A stretch of DNA of 64,000 bases from Kurthia zopfii (GCF_003143955.1 NZ_QFVS01000001.1:124001-188000), one strand, 5' to 3'. Positions 35,934-47,489 are shown, counted from the stretch's first letter. Notes: a model not told the origin generated them from the sequence alone. Numbers and translations: made by a program.

Positions 35934-36956
35934 ATGCTTACTAATCGACAATTGCAAGTTTTGAAAGTAATCGTTGATGATTTTATTGCGTCTGGTCAGC
36001 CGATTGGTTCACGACAAATTTCGAAAAAGGATGAGATTACTTTTAGTCCAGCTACCATTAGAAATGAGATGGCTGATTTAGAAGAAATGGGCTTCCTTGA
36101 AAAACCGCATACTTCTGCGGGACGTGTACCCTCGGAAAAAGGCTATAGGTTCTATGTGGATCATTTAGTAACGCCTCAAGGACTTACGAATCAAGAAATA
36201 AAAACTATAAGTTCTGCTTTTACTGATCAATTCTTTGAAACAGAGCAAGTGATTCGTAAATCTGCTACTATTTTATCTGACCTGACGAATTATACTTCGA
36301 TTATATTAGGACCAGATGTACAGATGCATAAGGTGAAGAAGTTTTCTATCGTTCCCTTAAATGCTACGAACGCCGTGGCAATTATCGTAACAGATAATGG
36401 TCATGTAGAAAATCGGGTCATTGATCTTCCGGCTGGCATGAATTCAAGTGATTTTGAAAAAATCGTCAATATTTTGAATGAACGTCTAGTTGGTGTACCA
36501 CTTGTACAAATTCCATATTATTTGGAAAAAGAAGCAGCGAAAATAATTGAACAACATGTAGGTGCTTATGACGGTCTTCTCCAATCAATCTTTGGAGGGG
36601 CGGAACATTCAAGTGAACACAGGATTTACTATGGTGGTAAAACAAATATGTTGAACCAACCCGAATTCCATGATTTGGATAAAATTAAAATGTTAATGGA
36701 GATGCTCGAAACTCAAAGTCAATTACAGAGTTTATTACATCGCGATACACCAGGCATTTCAATCCGAATTGGTTCAGAAAATAATCTGCTTGCTGTAGAA
36801 GATTGCAGTATTATTACGGCTTCGTATCTTTCAACAGATGATCAAGTGGGATCAATCGCAATTATTGGCCCAAAAAGAATGGATTATCAACGTGTTATTA
36901 CATTATTAGACCATATGAGTGGAGATTTAACTAAACTCTTACGTCGAGGAATATAA
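35934..36956 (+). CDS. hrcA: Heat-inducible transcription repressor HrcA
   Basis: Repressor of the class I heat-shock operon, 340 residues. The winged helix begins LTNRQLQVLKVIVDDFIASGQPIGSRQISK, and the segment FSPATIRNEMADLEEMGFLEKPHTSAGRVPSEKGYR is diagnostic. The C-terminal HrcA domain ends with AIIGPKRMDYQRVITLL. It starts at ATG 35934 directly after CIRCE. First gene of hrcA-grpE-dnaK-dnaJ. Confidence 0.98.
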   Translation: MLTNRQLQVLKVIVDDFIASGQPIGSRQISKKDEITFSPATIRNEMADLEEMGFLEKPHTSAGRVPSEKGYRFYVDHLVTPQGLTNQEIKTISSAFTDQFFETEQVIRKSATILSDLTNYTSIILGPDVQMHKVKKFSIVPLNATNAVAIIVTDNGHVENRVIDLPAGMNSSDFEKIVNILNERLVGVPLVQIPYYLEKEAAKIIEQHVGAYDGLLQSIFGGAEHSSEHRIYYGGKTNMLNQPEFHDLDKIKMLMEMLETQSQLQSLLHRDTPGISIRIGSENNLLAVEDCSIITASYLSTDDQVGSIAIIGPKRMDYQRVITLLDHMSGDLTKLLRRGI

Positions 36957-36988
36957 TTGCAATATGCAATGCTAAAGGAGGATATACC

Positions 36989-37543
36989 GTGTCACAACAA
37001 AATGCAAATGAAGAAAAAGTGACTGAAGTTGTAGATGAAACTGTTGAAGCTACAGAAGAAACAGTTGAAGAAACAACGGAAGAAGTGGTAGAAGTAAATG
37101 AAGTTGAGGAGCTTGAGCAGAAATTGCAAGCTGAAGAGGAGCGATTCTTAAGATTACGTGCTGATTTTGATAACTTAAAACGACGTACTCAAACTGATCG
37201 TGAAGCGGCAGCAAAATATCGCTCGCAAAATCTTTTAACGGACCTACTACCAGTGCTTGATAACTTCGAAAGAGCTTTACAAGTTGAAGCAACGACTGAA
37301 GATGGCGAATCAATCAAAAAAGGTATCGAAATGGTTTACCGTTCTTTAGTAGAAGCTACTAATAAAGAAGGCCTTGAAGTAATTGAGACTGTAGATCAAC
37401 CATTTGATCCGAATTTCCACCAAGCGGTTTTGCAAGAACAAGACGATTCAAAAGAAGCGGGAACTGTTCTTCAAGAATTGCAGCGCGGTTATAAACTGAA
37501 AGATCGTGTATTACGCCCAGCAATGGTTAAAGTAAACGAATAA
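36989..37543 (+). CDS. grpE: Nucleotide exchange factor GrpE
   Basis: A 184-residue DnaK exchange factor. A long Glu/Thr/Val-rich N-terminus is followed by a coiled coil (ELEQKLQAEEERFLRLRADFDNLKRR) and the beta-wing domain ending VLQELQRGYKLKDRVLRPAMVKV. GTG 36989 follows GGAGGA. It is the usual second gene of the CIRCE operon. Confidence 0.97.
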   Translation: MSQQNANEEKVTEVVDETVEATEETVEETTEEVVEVNEVEELEQKLQAEEERFLRLRADFDNLKRRTQTDREAAAKYRSQNLLTDLLPVLDNFERALQVEATTEDGESIKKGIEMVYRSLVEATNKEGLEVIETVDQPFDPNFHQAVLQEQDDSKEAGTVLQELQRGYKLKDRVLRPAMVKVNE

Positions 37544-37601
37544 CATTCACTAAATACACTTAAAACGCAAATTGCGTTTATATATAATTATCTATTAATA
37601 G

Positions 37602-39446
<1,845 letters not shown>

Positions 39447-39455
39447 TAAATTAAC

Positions 39456-39560
39456 ACAGAAAAGCTAAAGACCATACGATTCCACGCGCTGTGGACATAG
39501 CAAATTGCCCGTTCACCTATGGTAGCCAAAGACCGTTTTCGGGCTTTGGCTTTTCTGTTT
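39456..39560 (+). promoter_or_regulatory. Structured dnaK-dnaJ intergenic RNA with terminator-like hairpin
   Basis: Two alternative helices share one strand. Locally, AGCCAAAG (39524-39531) pairs with CTTTGGCT (39544-39551) before a T-rich tail, like a terminator. At long range, 39456-39470 pairs over 15 bp with 39544-39558. A further ACCATA/TATGGT helix (39471-39476 with 39518-39523) and a CCAC/GTGG hairpin lie between. It could limit read-through from dnaK to dnaJ or act as a switch; the mechanism is an inference. Confidence 0.55.
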
Positions 39561-39639
39561 ATTAAGCAAGACCTAACTATCAAAATACACATTAAAATGA
39601 TACAATAATATTTATGTGAAAAGAGCGGAGTTGAAAATA

Positions 39640-40764
39640 GTGGAAAAAAGAGACTATTATGAAGTATTAGGTATTGAGAAATCTGCTTCTGCAGATGAAA
39701 TTAAAAAAGCATACCGTAAACTATCAAAAAAATATCATCCGGACATTAATAAAGAAGCCGGAGCAGATGATAAATTTAAAGAGATTGCGGAAGCTTATGA
39801 AATTTTAAGTGATCCTCAAGCAAAAGCCCGTTATGATCAATACGGACATCAAGATCCAAACCAAGGATTTGGTGGCGGCGGCTTCGGCGGCGGTGGCGGA
39901 TTTGGTGGTTTCGATGACATCTTCAGTTCATTCTTTGGTGGTGGAGGCGGTCGTCGTCAAGACCCGAATGCTCCTCGTAAAGGTGATGACCTTCAGTACA
40001 GAATGTCGATTAAATTCGATGAAGCTGTATTCGGTGCTGAAAAAGAAATCGAAATTCCTCGCGATGAAACATGCGATACATGTACAGGTACTGGTGCAAA
40101 ACCAGGTACTTCGAAAACAACTTGTACGCACTGTAAAGGATCTGGTTCTGTAGAAGAAACAGTGAATACACCATTCGGTCAAATGCGTAACCGTACAACT
40201 TGTCGCCATTGTAGTGGTTCTGGTTCAATCATTCAAGAGAAATGTAAAGATTGTCACGGTAAAGGAACAATTCGTCGTAATAAACGAATTAAAGTAACGA
40301 TTCCAGCTGGTATTGATGATGGCCAACAACTGCGCGTAAGTGGTCAAGGTGAAGCCGGTATTAACGGTGGACCAGCAGGCGATTTATATATCGTATTCCA
40401 AGTTCGTGCATCAGATAAATTCGAACGTGATGGCGACGATATTTACTATCAATTGAATATCACATTTGCTCAAGCAGCACTTGGTGATGAAATTGAAGTT
40501 CCTACTGTAAATGGCAAAGTGAAAATGAAAATTCCAGCAGGCACACAATCAAATGAACGTTTCCGCTTAAAAGGAAAAGGTATTAAAAACGTTCAAGGTT
40601 ATGGCGTAGGGGATCAACATGTTATTATTAAAGTCGTAACTCCTAAGAAATTAACGGAGAAACAAAAAGAATTATTACGTGAATTCGCAAATATTTCAGG
40701 TGATATTCCTGAAGAACAAAGTAGTTCACTTTTTGATAAAATTAAGAAAAAATTTAGAGATTAA
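39640..40764 (+). CDS. dnaJ: Chaperone DnaJ (Hsp40)
   Basis: A 374-residue type I J-protein. The J domain has [10 protein letters not shown] (HPD motif). A Gly/Phe-rich region (about 72-110) follows, then four zinc-binding repeats: [24 protein letters not shown] and CKDCHGKG. The C-terminal substrate domains follow. GTG 39640 is nine bases after GGAG and gives the usual [11 protein letters not shown] start; further in-frame starts upstream lack spacing. Confidence 0.98.
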   Translation: MEKRDYYEVLGIEKSASADEIKKAYRKLSKKYHPDINKEAGADDKFKEIAEAYEILSDPQAKARYDQYGHQDPNQGFGGGGFGGGGGFGGFDDIFSSFFGGGGGRRQDPNAPRKGDDLQYRMSIKFDEAVFGAEKEIEIPRDETCDTCTGTGAKPGTSKTTCTHCKGSGSVEETVNTPFGQMRNRTTCRHCSGSGSIIQEKCKDCHGKGTIRRNKRIKVTIPAGIDDGQQLRVSGQGEAGINGGPAGDLYIVFQVRASDKFERDGDDIYYQLNITFAQAALGDEIEVPTVNGKVKMKIPAGTQSNERFRLKGKGIKNVQGYGVGDQHVIIKVVTPKKLTEKQKELLREFANISGDIPEEQSSSLFDKIKKKFRD

Positions 40765-40780
40765 TTGGAGTTGATTGTAA

Positions 40781-41722
40781 GTGAAATGGTCTGAATTCTC
40801 GATCCACACATCAAATGAGGCAGTAGATGCAATTTCAAATATTTTACACGAGGCAGGCGCAAGCGGTGTCGTAATTGAAGATTCATTTGATTTAGAAAAA
40901 CCTAGAGAGCAAGTATTTGGAGAAATCTATGCGTTAGATCCAGTCGATTTTCCTGTCAATGGAGTAATCGTAAAAGCATATTTACCACTTAATAGTTTTT
41001 TAGGTGAGACAGTTGAAGAGATTAAGCAATCAATCAATAATCTAGCTAACTTCAATCTGGATTTAGGTTCTAATAAGGTTACTACTTGTGAAGTCGATGA
41101 TGAAGACTGGTCAACTTCTTGGAAAAAATACTATCACCCAGTTAAAATCTCGAATCGTTTTACAATCGTTCCAACATGGGAAGATTACCAACCAGTAGAG
41201 TCTGATGAATTAATTATCGAACTTGATCCAGGTATGGCATTTGGAACTGGTACACATCCGACGACTGTTATGAGTTTACAAGCTCTTGAAAAACATGTGA
41301 ATAACGAAGTAGATGTTATTGATGTAGGGACAGGTTCGGGTGTACTAGCGATTGGTGCAGCATTATTAGGAGCTAAAACAGTACATGCGTTAGATTTAGA
41401 TGAAGTGGCGGTTAGATCTGCGATTGAAAACGTAGAATTAAACAAAGTTTCGGATAAAATCGAAGTCGTACAAGGTGATCTTTTAGATACGGTGAAAGAG
41501 CCTGCAGAAGTTGTTGTAGCCAATATTTTAGCGGAAATTATCTTAACTTTCGTAGATGATGCTTTCACAATCGTCAAACCAGGTGGTATTTATATCACTT
41601 CAGGTATTATCGAAGGACGTAAGGAAGATGTTAAAAACGCTTTAATCGACGCTGGCTTTGAAATTGATGAAGTTATGATGATGGAAGATTGGGTTACCAT
41701 CGTTTCTAGAAAACCATTATAA
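40781..41722 (+). CDS. prmA: Ribosomal protein L11 methyltransferase
   Basis: Trimethylates ribosomal protein L11. It has 313 residues, with the N-terminal substrate-recognition domain, the linker MAFGTGTHPTTVMSLQALEK, and the SAM loop VIDVGTGSGVLAIGAALLGA. The catalytic-side motif is VVANILAEII. GTG 40781, 16 bp after dnaJ. The order dnaJ-prmA-rsmE-mtaB is standard. Confidence 0.97.
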   Translation: MKWSEFSIHTSNEAVDAISNILHEAGASGVVIEDSFDLEKPREQVFGEIYALDPVDFPVNGVIVKAYLPLNSFLGETVEEIKQSINNLANFNLDLGSNKVTTCEVDDEDWSTSWKKYYHPVKISNRFTIVPTWEDYQPVESDELIIELDPGMAFGTGTHPTTVMSLQALEKHVNNEVDVIDVGTGSGVLAIGAALLGAKTVHALDLDEVAVRSAIENVELNKVSDKIEVVQGDLLDTVKEPAEVVVANILAEIILTFVDDAFTIVKPGGIYITSGIIEGRKEDVKNALIDAGFEIDEVMMMEDWVTIVSRKPL

Positions 41723-41734
41723 GAGGTGTACAAT

Positions 41735-42472
41735 ATGCAAAGATACTTTGTAGATCAAGTCGATGATTCGGCTCCAATCAGAATTTCTGGTGAGGATGCG
41801 AAACATATTACAAAGGTTATGCGTATGCAAGTGGGCGACGAGTTAATCGTCGTCCATTCTAATGTCGCTGATATTTGTAAAATAACATTATTTGATGAAT
41901 TGGATGTAATCGTTGAAAAGACGGGTGAGCAAATTCCATCACCAGAGCTACCGATTCACGTTACGATTGCTTGTGGATTACCAAAGGGTGATAAACTTGA
42001 TTTAATTGTTCAAAAGTCGACCGAATTAGGTGTATTCCAAATCACACCTTTTGAAGCAGCTCGTTCAATCGTGAAATGGGATCATAAAAAAGGTGAGAAG
42101 AAGCAGCAACGATTGCAAAAAATTGCAAAAGAAGCAGCTGAGCAATCACATCGTACGGTCATTCCGACTGTAGAATCACCAATCACGTTTAAACAACTCC
42201 TTGCTAGCGCTAAATCTTATGATGCGATTTTTATTGCAGATGAAGAAGATGCTAAATTGGAAGAACGTACAACTTTAAAAGAGAAGATAAAAGGTTTAAC
42301 GGGTTTGAGTAACGTCTTAGTTGTATTCGGACCAGAGGGTGGTATTGATCGTAAAGAATCAAGCGCACTATTAGAAGTAGGTGCTAAAACAATATCACTT
42401 GGGCCTAGAATTTTAAGAACTGAAACAGCGCCACTTTATTTTTTAGCGGCGATTTCATATGAATTTGAATAA
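41735..42472 (+). CDS. rsmE: 16S rRNA m3U1498 methyltransferase RsmE
   Basis: SPOUT-class methyltransferase of 245 residues. It begins MQRYFVDQ. The trefoil-knot SAM site is VVFGPEGGIDRKESSALLE then ISLGPRILRTETAPLYFLAAI. KSTELGVFQITPFEAARSIVK is also typical. ATG 41735 follows AGAGGTG. Confidence 0.96.
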   Translation: MQRYFVDQVDDSAPIRISGEDAKHITKVMRMQVGDELIVVHSNVADICKITLFDELDVIVEKTGEQIPSPELPIHVTIACGLPKGDKLDLIVQKSTELGVFQITPFEAARSIVKWDHKKGEKKQQRLQKIAKEAAEQSHRTVIPTVESPITFKQLLASAKSYDAIFIADEEDAKLEERTTLKEKIKGLTGLSNVLVVFGPEGGIDRKESSALLEVGAKTISLGPRILRTETAPLYFLAAISYEFE

Positions 42473-42479
42473 ATAGTAT

Positions 42480-42520
42480 ATGCGGACACTTTGTAACAGC
42501 AAATTGTTCGCATTTATTTA
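42480..42520 (+). terminator. Probable terminator after rsmE
   Basis: A 9-bp stem with one G-U pair, ATGCGGACA (42480-42488) with TGTTCGCAT (42505-42513), followed by a T-rich but interrupted run. Confidence 0.6.
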
Positions 42521-42641
42521 TATGTTTTTTTAAATAGAACAATCAAATTAAATTATACATAACAATAAAATAACGTTCGCACTAAATGCTATGATGAATT
42601 CAATTGATATTTTATTGTACGTATCGAAGGGATGAAATGAT

Positions 42642-43982
42642 ATGAGTAATATTCTTACGAAATCAGTGGCTTTTCACACTTTAGGGTGTAAAGTTAATCA
42701 TTACGAAACTGAGGCAATTTGGCAACTTTTTAAAGATGAAGGTTATGAACGAAAAGATTTTGATCATCAAGCAGATGTCTATGTCATTAATACTTGTACA
42801 GTAACGAATACAGGCGATAAAAAATCAAGACAAATTATACGTCGTGCTATTCGGCATAATCCAGATGCAGTCATTTGTGTTACGGGATGTTATGCGCAAA
42901 CATCTCCTGCAGAAATTATGGGAATTCCAGGTGTTGATATAGTAGTAGGTACACAAGACCGCTCAAAAATGCTTGAATATATAGAACAGTTTCATGAAAA
43001 GCGTCAGCCAATCAATGCTGTTCGCAATATTATGAAAAAAAGAGTGTATGAAGAATTAGATGTGCCATATTTTACAGACCGCACACGTGCTTCATTGAAA
43101 ATTCAAGAAGGCTGCAATAATTTCTGTACTTTTTGCATAATCCCGTGGGCAAGAGGGTTACTAAGATCACGTGATCCGCAAGAAGTTATTCGTCAAGCAC
43201 AGCAATTGGTAGATGCGGGATATTTAGAAATTGTATTGACGGGCATTCATACAGGTGGATACGGTCAGGATTTAAAAGATTATAATTTAGCACAATTATT
43301 ACGAGATTTAGAAAGCCAAGTAAAAGGATTACGAAGACTTCGAATTTCTTCAATTGAAGCGTCGCAACTTACGGATGAAGTTTTAGATGTATTAAAAAAC
43401 TCAAATGTCATTGTGAATCATTTGCATATCCCGATACAAGCTGGTTCAGATACAGTATTGAAGCGTATGAGAAGAAAGTATACGATGGACTTTTTCGGAG
43501 AGAGATTAGACAAATTGACAGAAGTATTACCAGATTTAGCGATTACTTCAGATGTAATCGTTGGATTCCCAGGTGAGACTGAAGAAGAATTTATGGAGAC
43601 ATATGATTTTATTGCGAAGTATAAGTTTGCTGAACTTCATGTATTCCCATTCTCCAAACGCACTGGAACACCCGCTGCACGAATGGAAGATCAAGTGGAT
43701 GAAGATGTGAAAAACGAGCGAGTACATAGACTTCTAACTTTAAACGATCAATTGGCAAAAGAATATGCTGCTCGATTTGAAGATCAACTGCTTGAAGTAA
43801 TTCCTGAGCATGTGACTCCAGATGGGCTTTTAGTAGGGCATACTGCTAACTATTTGAAAGTAACTTTTGATGGTTCACCTGAATTAATTGGGAAATTAGT
43901 TCGCGTGAAAATATCTCAAGCGGTTTATCCTCAAACAGAGGCGGAGTTTGTACGTGTATTAGAAGAAATTGAATATGTATAA
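42642..43982 (+). CDS. mtaB: tRNA (N6-threonylcarbamoyladenosine37) methylthiotransferase MtaB
   Basis: Radical SAM enzyme that adds a methylthio group to t6A37. It has 446 residues. The UPF0004 domain cysteines are in TLGCKVNHYET, NTCTVTN and VTGCYAQ. The radical SAM cluster is EGCNNFCTFCIIPWARG. A C-terminal TRAM domain ends the protein. The LGCKVN start distinguishes MtaB from MiaB and RimO. Confidence 0.96.
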   Translation: MSNILTKSVAFHTLGCKVNHYETEAIWQLFKDEGYERKDFDHQADVYVINTCTVTNTGDKKSRQIIRRAIRHNPDAVICVTGCYAQTSPAEIMGIPGVDIVVGTQDRSKMLEYIEQFHEKRQPINAVRNIMKKRVYEELDVPYFTDRTRASLKIQEGCNNFCTFCIIPWARGLLRSRDPQEVIRQAQQLVDAGYLEIVLTGIHTGGYGQDLKDYNLAQLLRDLESQVKGLRRLRISSIEASQLTDEVLDVLKNSNVIVNHLHIPIQAGSDTVLKRMRRKYTMDFFGERLDKLTEVLPDLAITSDVIVGFPGETEEEFMETYDFIAKYKFAELHVFPFSKRTGTPAARMEDQVDEDVKNERVHRLLTLNDQLAKEYAARFEDQLLEVIPEHVTPDGLLVGHTANYLKVTFDGSPELIGKLVRVKISQAVYPQTEAEFVRVLEEIEYV

Positions 43983-43987
43983 CTGTT

Positions 43988-44021
43988 TGCAGAGTAGTCA
44001 AATTGGCTATTCTGCATTTTT
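43988..44021 (+). terminator. Rho-independent terminator after mtaB
   Basis: A 10-bp stem (43988-43997 with 44007-44016) TGCAGAGTAG/CTATTCTGCA with one G-U pair, then TTTTTAT. Confidence 0.85.
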
Positions 44022-44088
44022 ATAACTTTAAATAACATTAAATGAGAGAAATTTATGTCATTGCGAACTTTTTCCATTTTTATTTTAG

Positions 44089-44172
44089 TGGTATAATGAG
44101 GGCTGCAATATCCATACGCAACAATGCATATTCAATTTTTTGTGAAAATTACATAAGTTGGTATAATGAGGG
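44089..44172 (+). promoter_or_regulatory. Duplicated extended -10 promoters of the symporter gene
   Basis: The 14-base sequence TGGTATAATGAGGG occurs at 44089-44102 and again at 44159-44172, exactly 70 bp apart. Each contains the extended -10 TG-N-TATAAT. The second has a -35-like TTGTGA (44140-44145) at 16 bp; the first has none that is clear. Confidence 0.65.
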
Positions 44173-44211
44173 TAAAAGAGTATGGAGAACAGTTAGGAGG
44201 AGATTAGATTG

Positions 44212-45624
44212 ATGGAAACTTTAAGTAATTTAGTTAATACTATGAACGACTATTTATATTCATATGTATTAATCGTCTTACTATTATTTACTGGGTTGTT
44301 CTTTACCTTTAAATCAAAGGGTGTTCAATTCAGACTATTTCCTGAAATGTTCCGCGTATTAACAGATAAAGCAACAATCAAAGGTGGGAAAAAAGGGGTT
44401 TCTTCTTTCCAAGCATTTACGATTTCTGCAGCATCTCGTATCGGTACAGGGAATATTGCAGGGGTGGCAACAGCGATCGCATTAGGTGGTCCTGGTGCAG
44501 TATTTTGGATGTGGGTAATGGCATTTATCGTTGCAGCATCTTCATTTGTAGAGAGTACTTTAGCACAACTTTACAAAATAAAAGACGGAAATAACTTCCG
44601 TGGTGGCCCAGCTTACTATATGGAAAAAGGGTTAAATAAACGTTGGATGGGTGTTATTTTCGCCATCGCCATTACGTTTTGTTACGGATTTGTTTTCAAT
44701 GCAGTACAAACAAATACAATCGCAGCATCTATGCAGTCTAGCTTTGGCTTCGACAAATTTTGGGTTGGTATTTTTGTAGCAATTTTAACGGCATGCATTA
44801 TTTTTGGTGGCGTACAACGTATTGTAAGTGTCACTCAATTTGTAGTACCAATTATGGCAGTAGCTTATATGGTGGTCGCGTTAATCGTCATCATTTTGAA
44901 TATTTCTGAAGTTCCAGCTATGTTGAAACTGATTGTAACTGACGCTTTCTCATGGAAATCTGGAGCTGGTGGTGTAATTGGTGTAGCAATTATGCAAGGA
45001 TTTAAGCGAGGACTTTTCTCAAACGAAGCAGGTCTTGGTTCAGCACCAAACGCAGCAGCAACAGCAAACGTTACGCATCCAGTAAAACAAGGTTTAATTC
45101 AAACTTTAGGTGTTTATGTAGATACGATTTTAGTATGTACAGCAACAGCAGTTATTGTTCTAATGAGCGATGTGTACAAACTACCTGGTGCTGGTGAAGA
45201 TTCGCGTATCGATATTACGCAACAATCTTTAGTGAATCAACTAGGTGATTGGGTAGGTATTTTCTTAACGATTGCGATCTTCATGTTCGCATTTAGTTCT
45301 GTTATCGGAAATTACTATTATGGTGAGACGAACTTAGAATTCATTAAAGAATCTAAAACAATGATTTTTGTGTATCGTATTGCAGTAGTTCTATTCTTAG
45401 TATTCGGTGCAGTTGCGAAAGTTGCACTTGTATGGAACTTAGCAGATTTATTTATGGCAATTATGGCGTTTATCAACTTAATCGCAATACTCATGCTATA
45501 TAAAATCGCCTTTAGATTACTCAAAAACTATACAGATCAACGTAAAAAAGGAAAAGATCCAGTCTTCAAATCAAAAGATATGCCTGATTTGAAAAATATT
45601 GAATGTTGGGAAGATGACAAATAA
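44212..45624 (+). CDS. Sodium:alanine (AGCS family) symporter
   Basis: A 470-residue membrane transporter with about ten helices. Conserved AGCS motifs are ISAASRIGTGNIAGVATAIALGGPGAVFWMWV (about 75-106) and GFKRGLFSNEAGLGSAPNAAATA. The family moves alanine or glycine with Na+. Paralogues (AlsT, GlnT-like) differ in substrate, so alanine versus glycine versus glutamine cannot be fixed. ATG 44212 is nine bases after AGGAGGAG. Confidence 0.92.
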   Translation: METLSNLVNTMNDYLYSYVLIVLLLFTGLFFTFKSKGVQFRLFPEMFRVLTDKATIKGGKKGVSSFQAFTISAASRIGTGNIAGVATAIALGGPGAVFWMWVMAFIVAASSFVESTLAQLYKIKDGNNFRGGPAYYMEKGLNKRWMGVIFAIAITFCYGFVFNAVQTNTIAASMQSSFGFDKFWVGIFVAILTACIIFGGVQRIVSVTQFVVPIMAVAYMVVALIVIILNISEVPAMLKLIVTDAFSWKSGAGGVIGVAIMQGFKRGLFSNEAGLGSAPNAAATANVTHPVKQGLIQTLGVYVDTILVCTATAVIVLMSDVYKLPGAGEDSRIDITQQSLVNQLGDWVGIFLTIAIFMFAFSSVIGNYYYGETNLEFIKESKTMIFVYRIAVVLFLVFGAVAKVALVWNLADLFMAIMAFINLIAILMLYKIAFRLLKNYTDQRKKGKDPVFKSKDMPDLKNIECWEDDK

Positions 45625-45698
45625 ATCGATATTACTTTACCACTAAAACATTTAGTGTTAAAATACGTTTGAATCATAATTCTTAGGAGGTTTTTTAT

Positions 45699-46496
45699 AT
45701 GGGTCGCGTAGAAAATAAAGTAGCATTAGTAACAGGTGGAGCATCAGGTATTGGTTTAGCTTCAGCACAATTATTAGCACAAGAGGGTGCAAAAGTAGTA
45801 GTAGCAGATTTCAATCTTGAAGGTGCTGAGAAAGTTGCAGCAGATATCAAAGCACAAGGTTTTGAAGCTACTGCAGTATTCTTAAATGCTGGTGAAGAAG
45901 AATCAATTAAAGAGGCTGTTGAATTCACAGTTGCAACTTATGGCCAAATCAACGTTCTATATAATAACGTAGGAATCACAAACGTACGTAAAGATTTAGA
46001 TGTCGTTAACATCGATTTAGACGAATGGGATAAAGTAATGGACGTAAACTTAAAATCAGTTCTTTTAGGCGCTCGTTTCGCTATTCCGCACATGCAAAAA
46101 GTTGGTGGCGGTTCAATCATTAACACTGCTTCAATGGCAGCATTTGCATCGGATTCAATCCGTTCAGCATACGGTGCTTCTAAAGCAGGCGTTGCTCATT
46201 TAACTAAATACATCGCAACTCAATATGGTAAAGATCATATCCGTTGTAACGCAATCGCTCCAGGATTAATCATGACTCCTGCAGCTAAAAACAACTTACC
46301 TCAAGCAATGCTTGATATCTTCACAAAATACAATGCACTACCATACAATGGTGAAGCAGAAGATATCGGTTACGCAGTAGTTTACCTTGCATCAGATGAA
46401 TCTAAATTCATGACGGGTCAAACATTACAAATTGAAGGCGGTCATTATATGGCTAACCCAACGATTGCTGACTTAAATGCATTAGCAGGTAAATAA
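45699..46496 (+). CDS. Short-chain dehydrogenase/reductase (glucose 1-dehydrogenase-like)
   Basis: Classical SDR of 265 residues. The cofactor loop is LVTGGASGIGLASAQLLAQEG, with VVVADF and NNVG. The catalytic residues are in INTASMAAFASDSIRSAYGASKAGV (Ser, then YxxxK). The Asp after the second strand (VADF) suggests an NAD(H) preference. The substrate is unknown. Flanked by terminator-separated genes, so no pathway is implied. Confidence 0.9.
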   Translation: MGRVENKVALVTGGASGIGLASAQLLAQEGAKVVVADFNLEGAEKVAADIKAQGFEATAVFLNAGEEESIKEAVEFTVATYGQINVLYNNVGITNVRKDLDVVNIDLDEWDKVMDVNLKSVLLGARFAIPHMQKVGGGSIINTASMAAFASDSIRSAYGASKAGVAHLTKYIATQYGKDHIRCNAIAPGLIMTPAAKNNLPQAMLDIFTKYNALPYNGEAEDIGYAVVYLASDESKFMTGQTLQIEGGHYMANPTIADLNALAGK

Positions 46497-46512
46497 TTTC
46501 TAAGAACGATCG

Positions 46513-46544
46513 ACACTCCTTGTTTCATTACAAGGGGTGTTTTT
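46513..46544 (+). terminator. Rho-independent terminator after the SDR gene
   Basis: An 11-bp stem ACACTCCTTGT (46513-46523) with ACAAGGGGTGT (46530-46540), one G-U pair, then TTTT. Confidence 0.88.
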
Positions 46545-46614
46545 GTGTAGGTGCAAAATTTGTTGAAAAGGCTTATACTAGAGAGAATACAAACTTCATA
46601 GAGGATGTGATTGA

Positions 46615-47484
46615 TTGAGAAAATTGATTAGATCGATCATTATTATTGCTTTGATTATTCCGATTGTGATTGTAGTAATGCATGGTCAAGAAATATCAGG
46701 TTCACTAGACCGATTGACAACTACTAGCAATCAAGCACAGCAACAAGAAGACCGACCGACCACTCCAGTTGAAAAGCCAAAGCAGGAAGAACCCGTTAAA
46801 AAAGAGCCTAAACCAGAAAAAGTGGAGAAGCCTTCTAAACCAGAAGTTTCAAAACCTAAAGTAATCGTCATTGACCCTGGTCACCAACGATACGCTGATT
46901 TCCGCTTAGAAAAAGTAGGGAAAGGTTCAGATGAATGGAAACCTATGATGCAAGGCAGTACATATGGCATTGTAACAGGTCAAGCAGAGCATCAACTTAC
47001 TTTAGATGTTGCGAATAAGTTGAAAAAACAACTTATTCAAAAAGGATACAAAGTTAAATTGACACGCACAGAAAATGTCATAGCGATGTCTACGAAACAA
47101 CGAGCAGATTTTGCTCATAAAAATAAAGCAGATCTCTATATCCAACTCCATGCAGATGGCCGTTCGAACGCACAAGCTAATGGCATGTATATCGTCGTAC
47201 CAAGCGAGGATAATAAATACACGAAGAAGATTCATAAAGAGAGTCGGGAACTTGCTAATACCGTCATCAACACTGCGAAAGATTCCAAACAGGATGTATA
47301 TAAAAAAGGTATTGTGACAAGTGCCAATTTACCAGCGCTTAATTGGAGTAAGATGCCAACAGTTTTAATTGAACTGGGCTATTTGAATAATCCAAAAGAC
47401 GATCGCAGATTAGCTACCTCTAAATATCAAAATAAATTAGTTGAAAATATCTCATCTGGTATAGAAAATTATATTAAAAAATAA
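46615..47484 (+). CDS. N-acetylmuramoyl-L-alanine amidase (Amidase_3)
   Basis: A 289-residue exported zinc amidase that cuts the peptide from muramic acid. An N-terminal hydrophobic segment (about 5-22, signal or anchor) is followed by a Pro/Lys/Glu-rich linker (about 40-82). The catalytic domain has the zinc ligands in VIDPGHQRY, QAEHQLTLDVA and IQLHADGRSN, and the catalytic Glu in VLIELGYLNNPKDDRRL. The start is TTG 46615 after GAGGATG. A cell-wall remodelling role is likely; the regulator is not apparent. Confidence 0.93.
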   Translation: MRKLIRSIIIIALIIPIVIVVMHGQEISGSLDRLTTTSNQAQQQEDRPTTPVEKPKQEEPVKKEPKPEKVEKPSKPEVSKPKVIVIDPGHQRYADFRLEKVGKGSDEWKPMMQGSTYGIVTGQAEHQLTLDVANKLKKQLIQKGYKVKLTRTENVIAMSTKQRADFAHKNKADLYIQLHADGRSNAQANGMYIVVPSEDNKYTKKIHKESRELANTVINTAKDSKQDVYKKGIVTSANLPALNWSKMPTVLIELGYLNNPKDDRRLATSKYQNKLVENISSGIENYIKK

Positions 47485-47489
47485 TTTTT

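Noticed and set aside
39505-39520. CCGTTCACCT in the dnaK-dnaJ segment is also found in the glyS tandem element (minus strand)
   Set aside because: Ten matching bases between two folded regions can occur by chance, and the other conserved blocks of the tandem element are absent.
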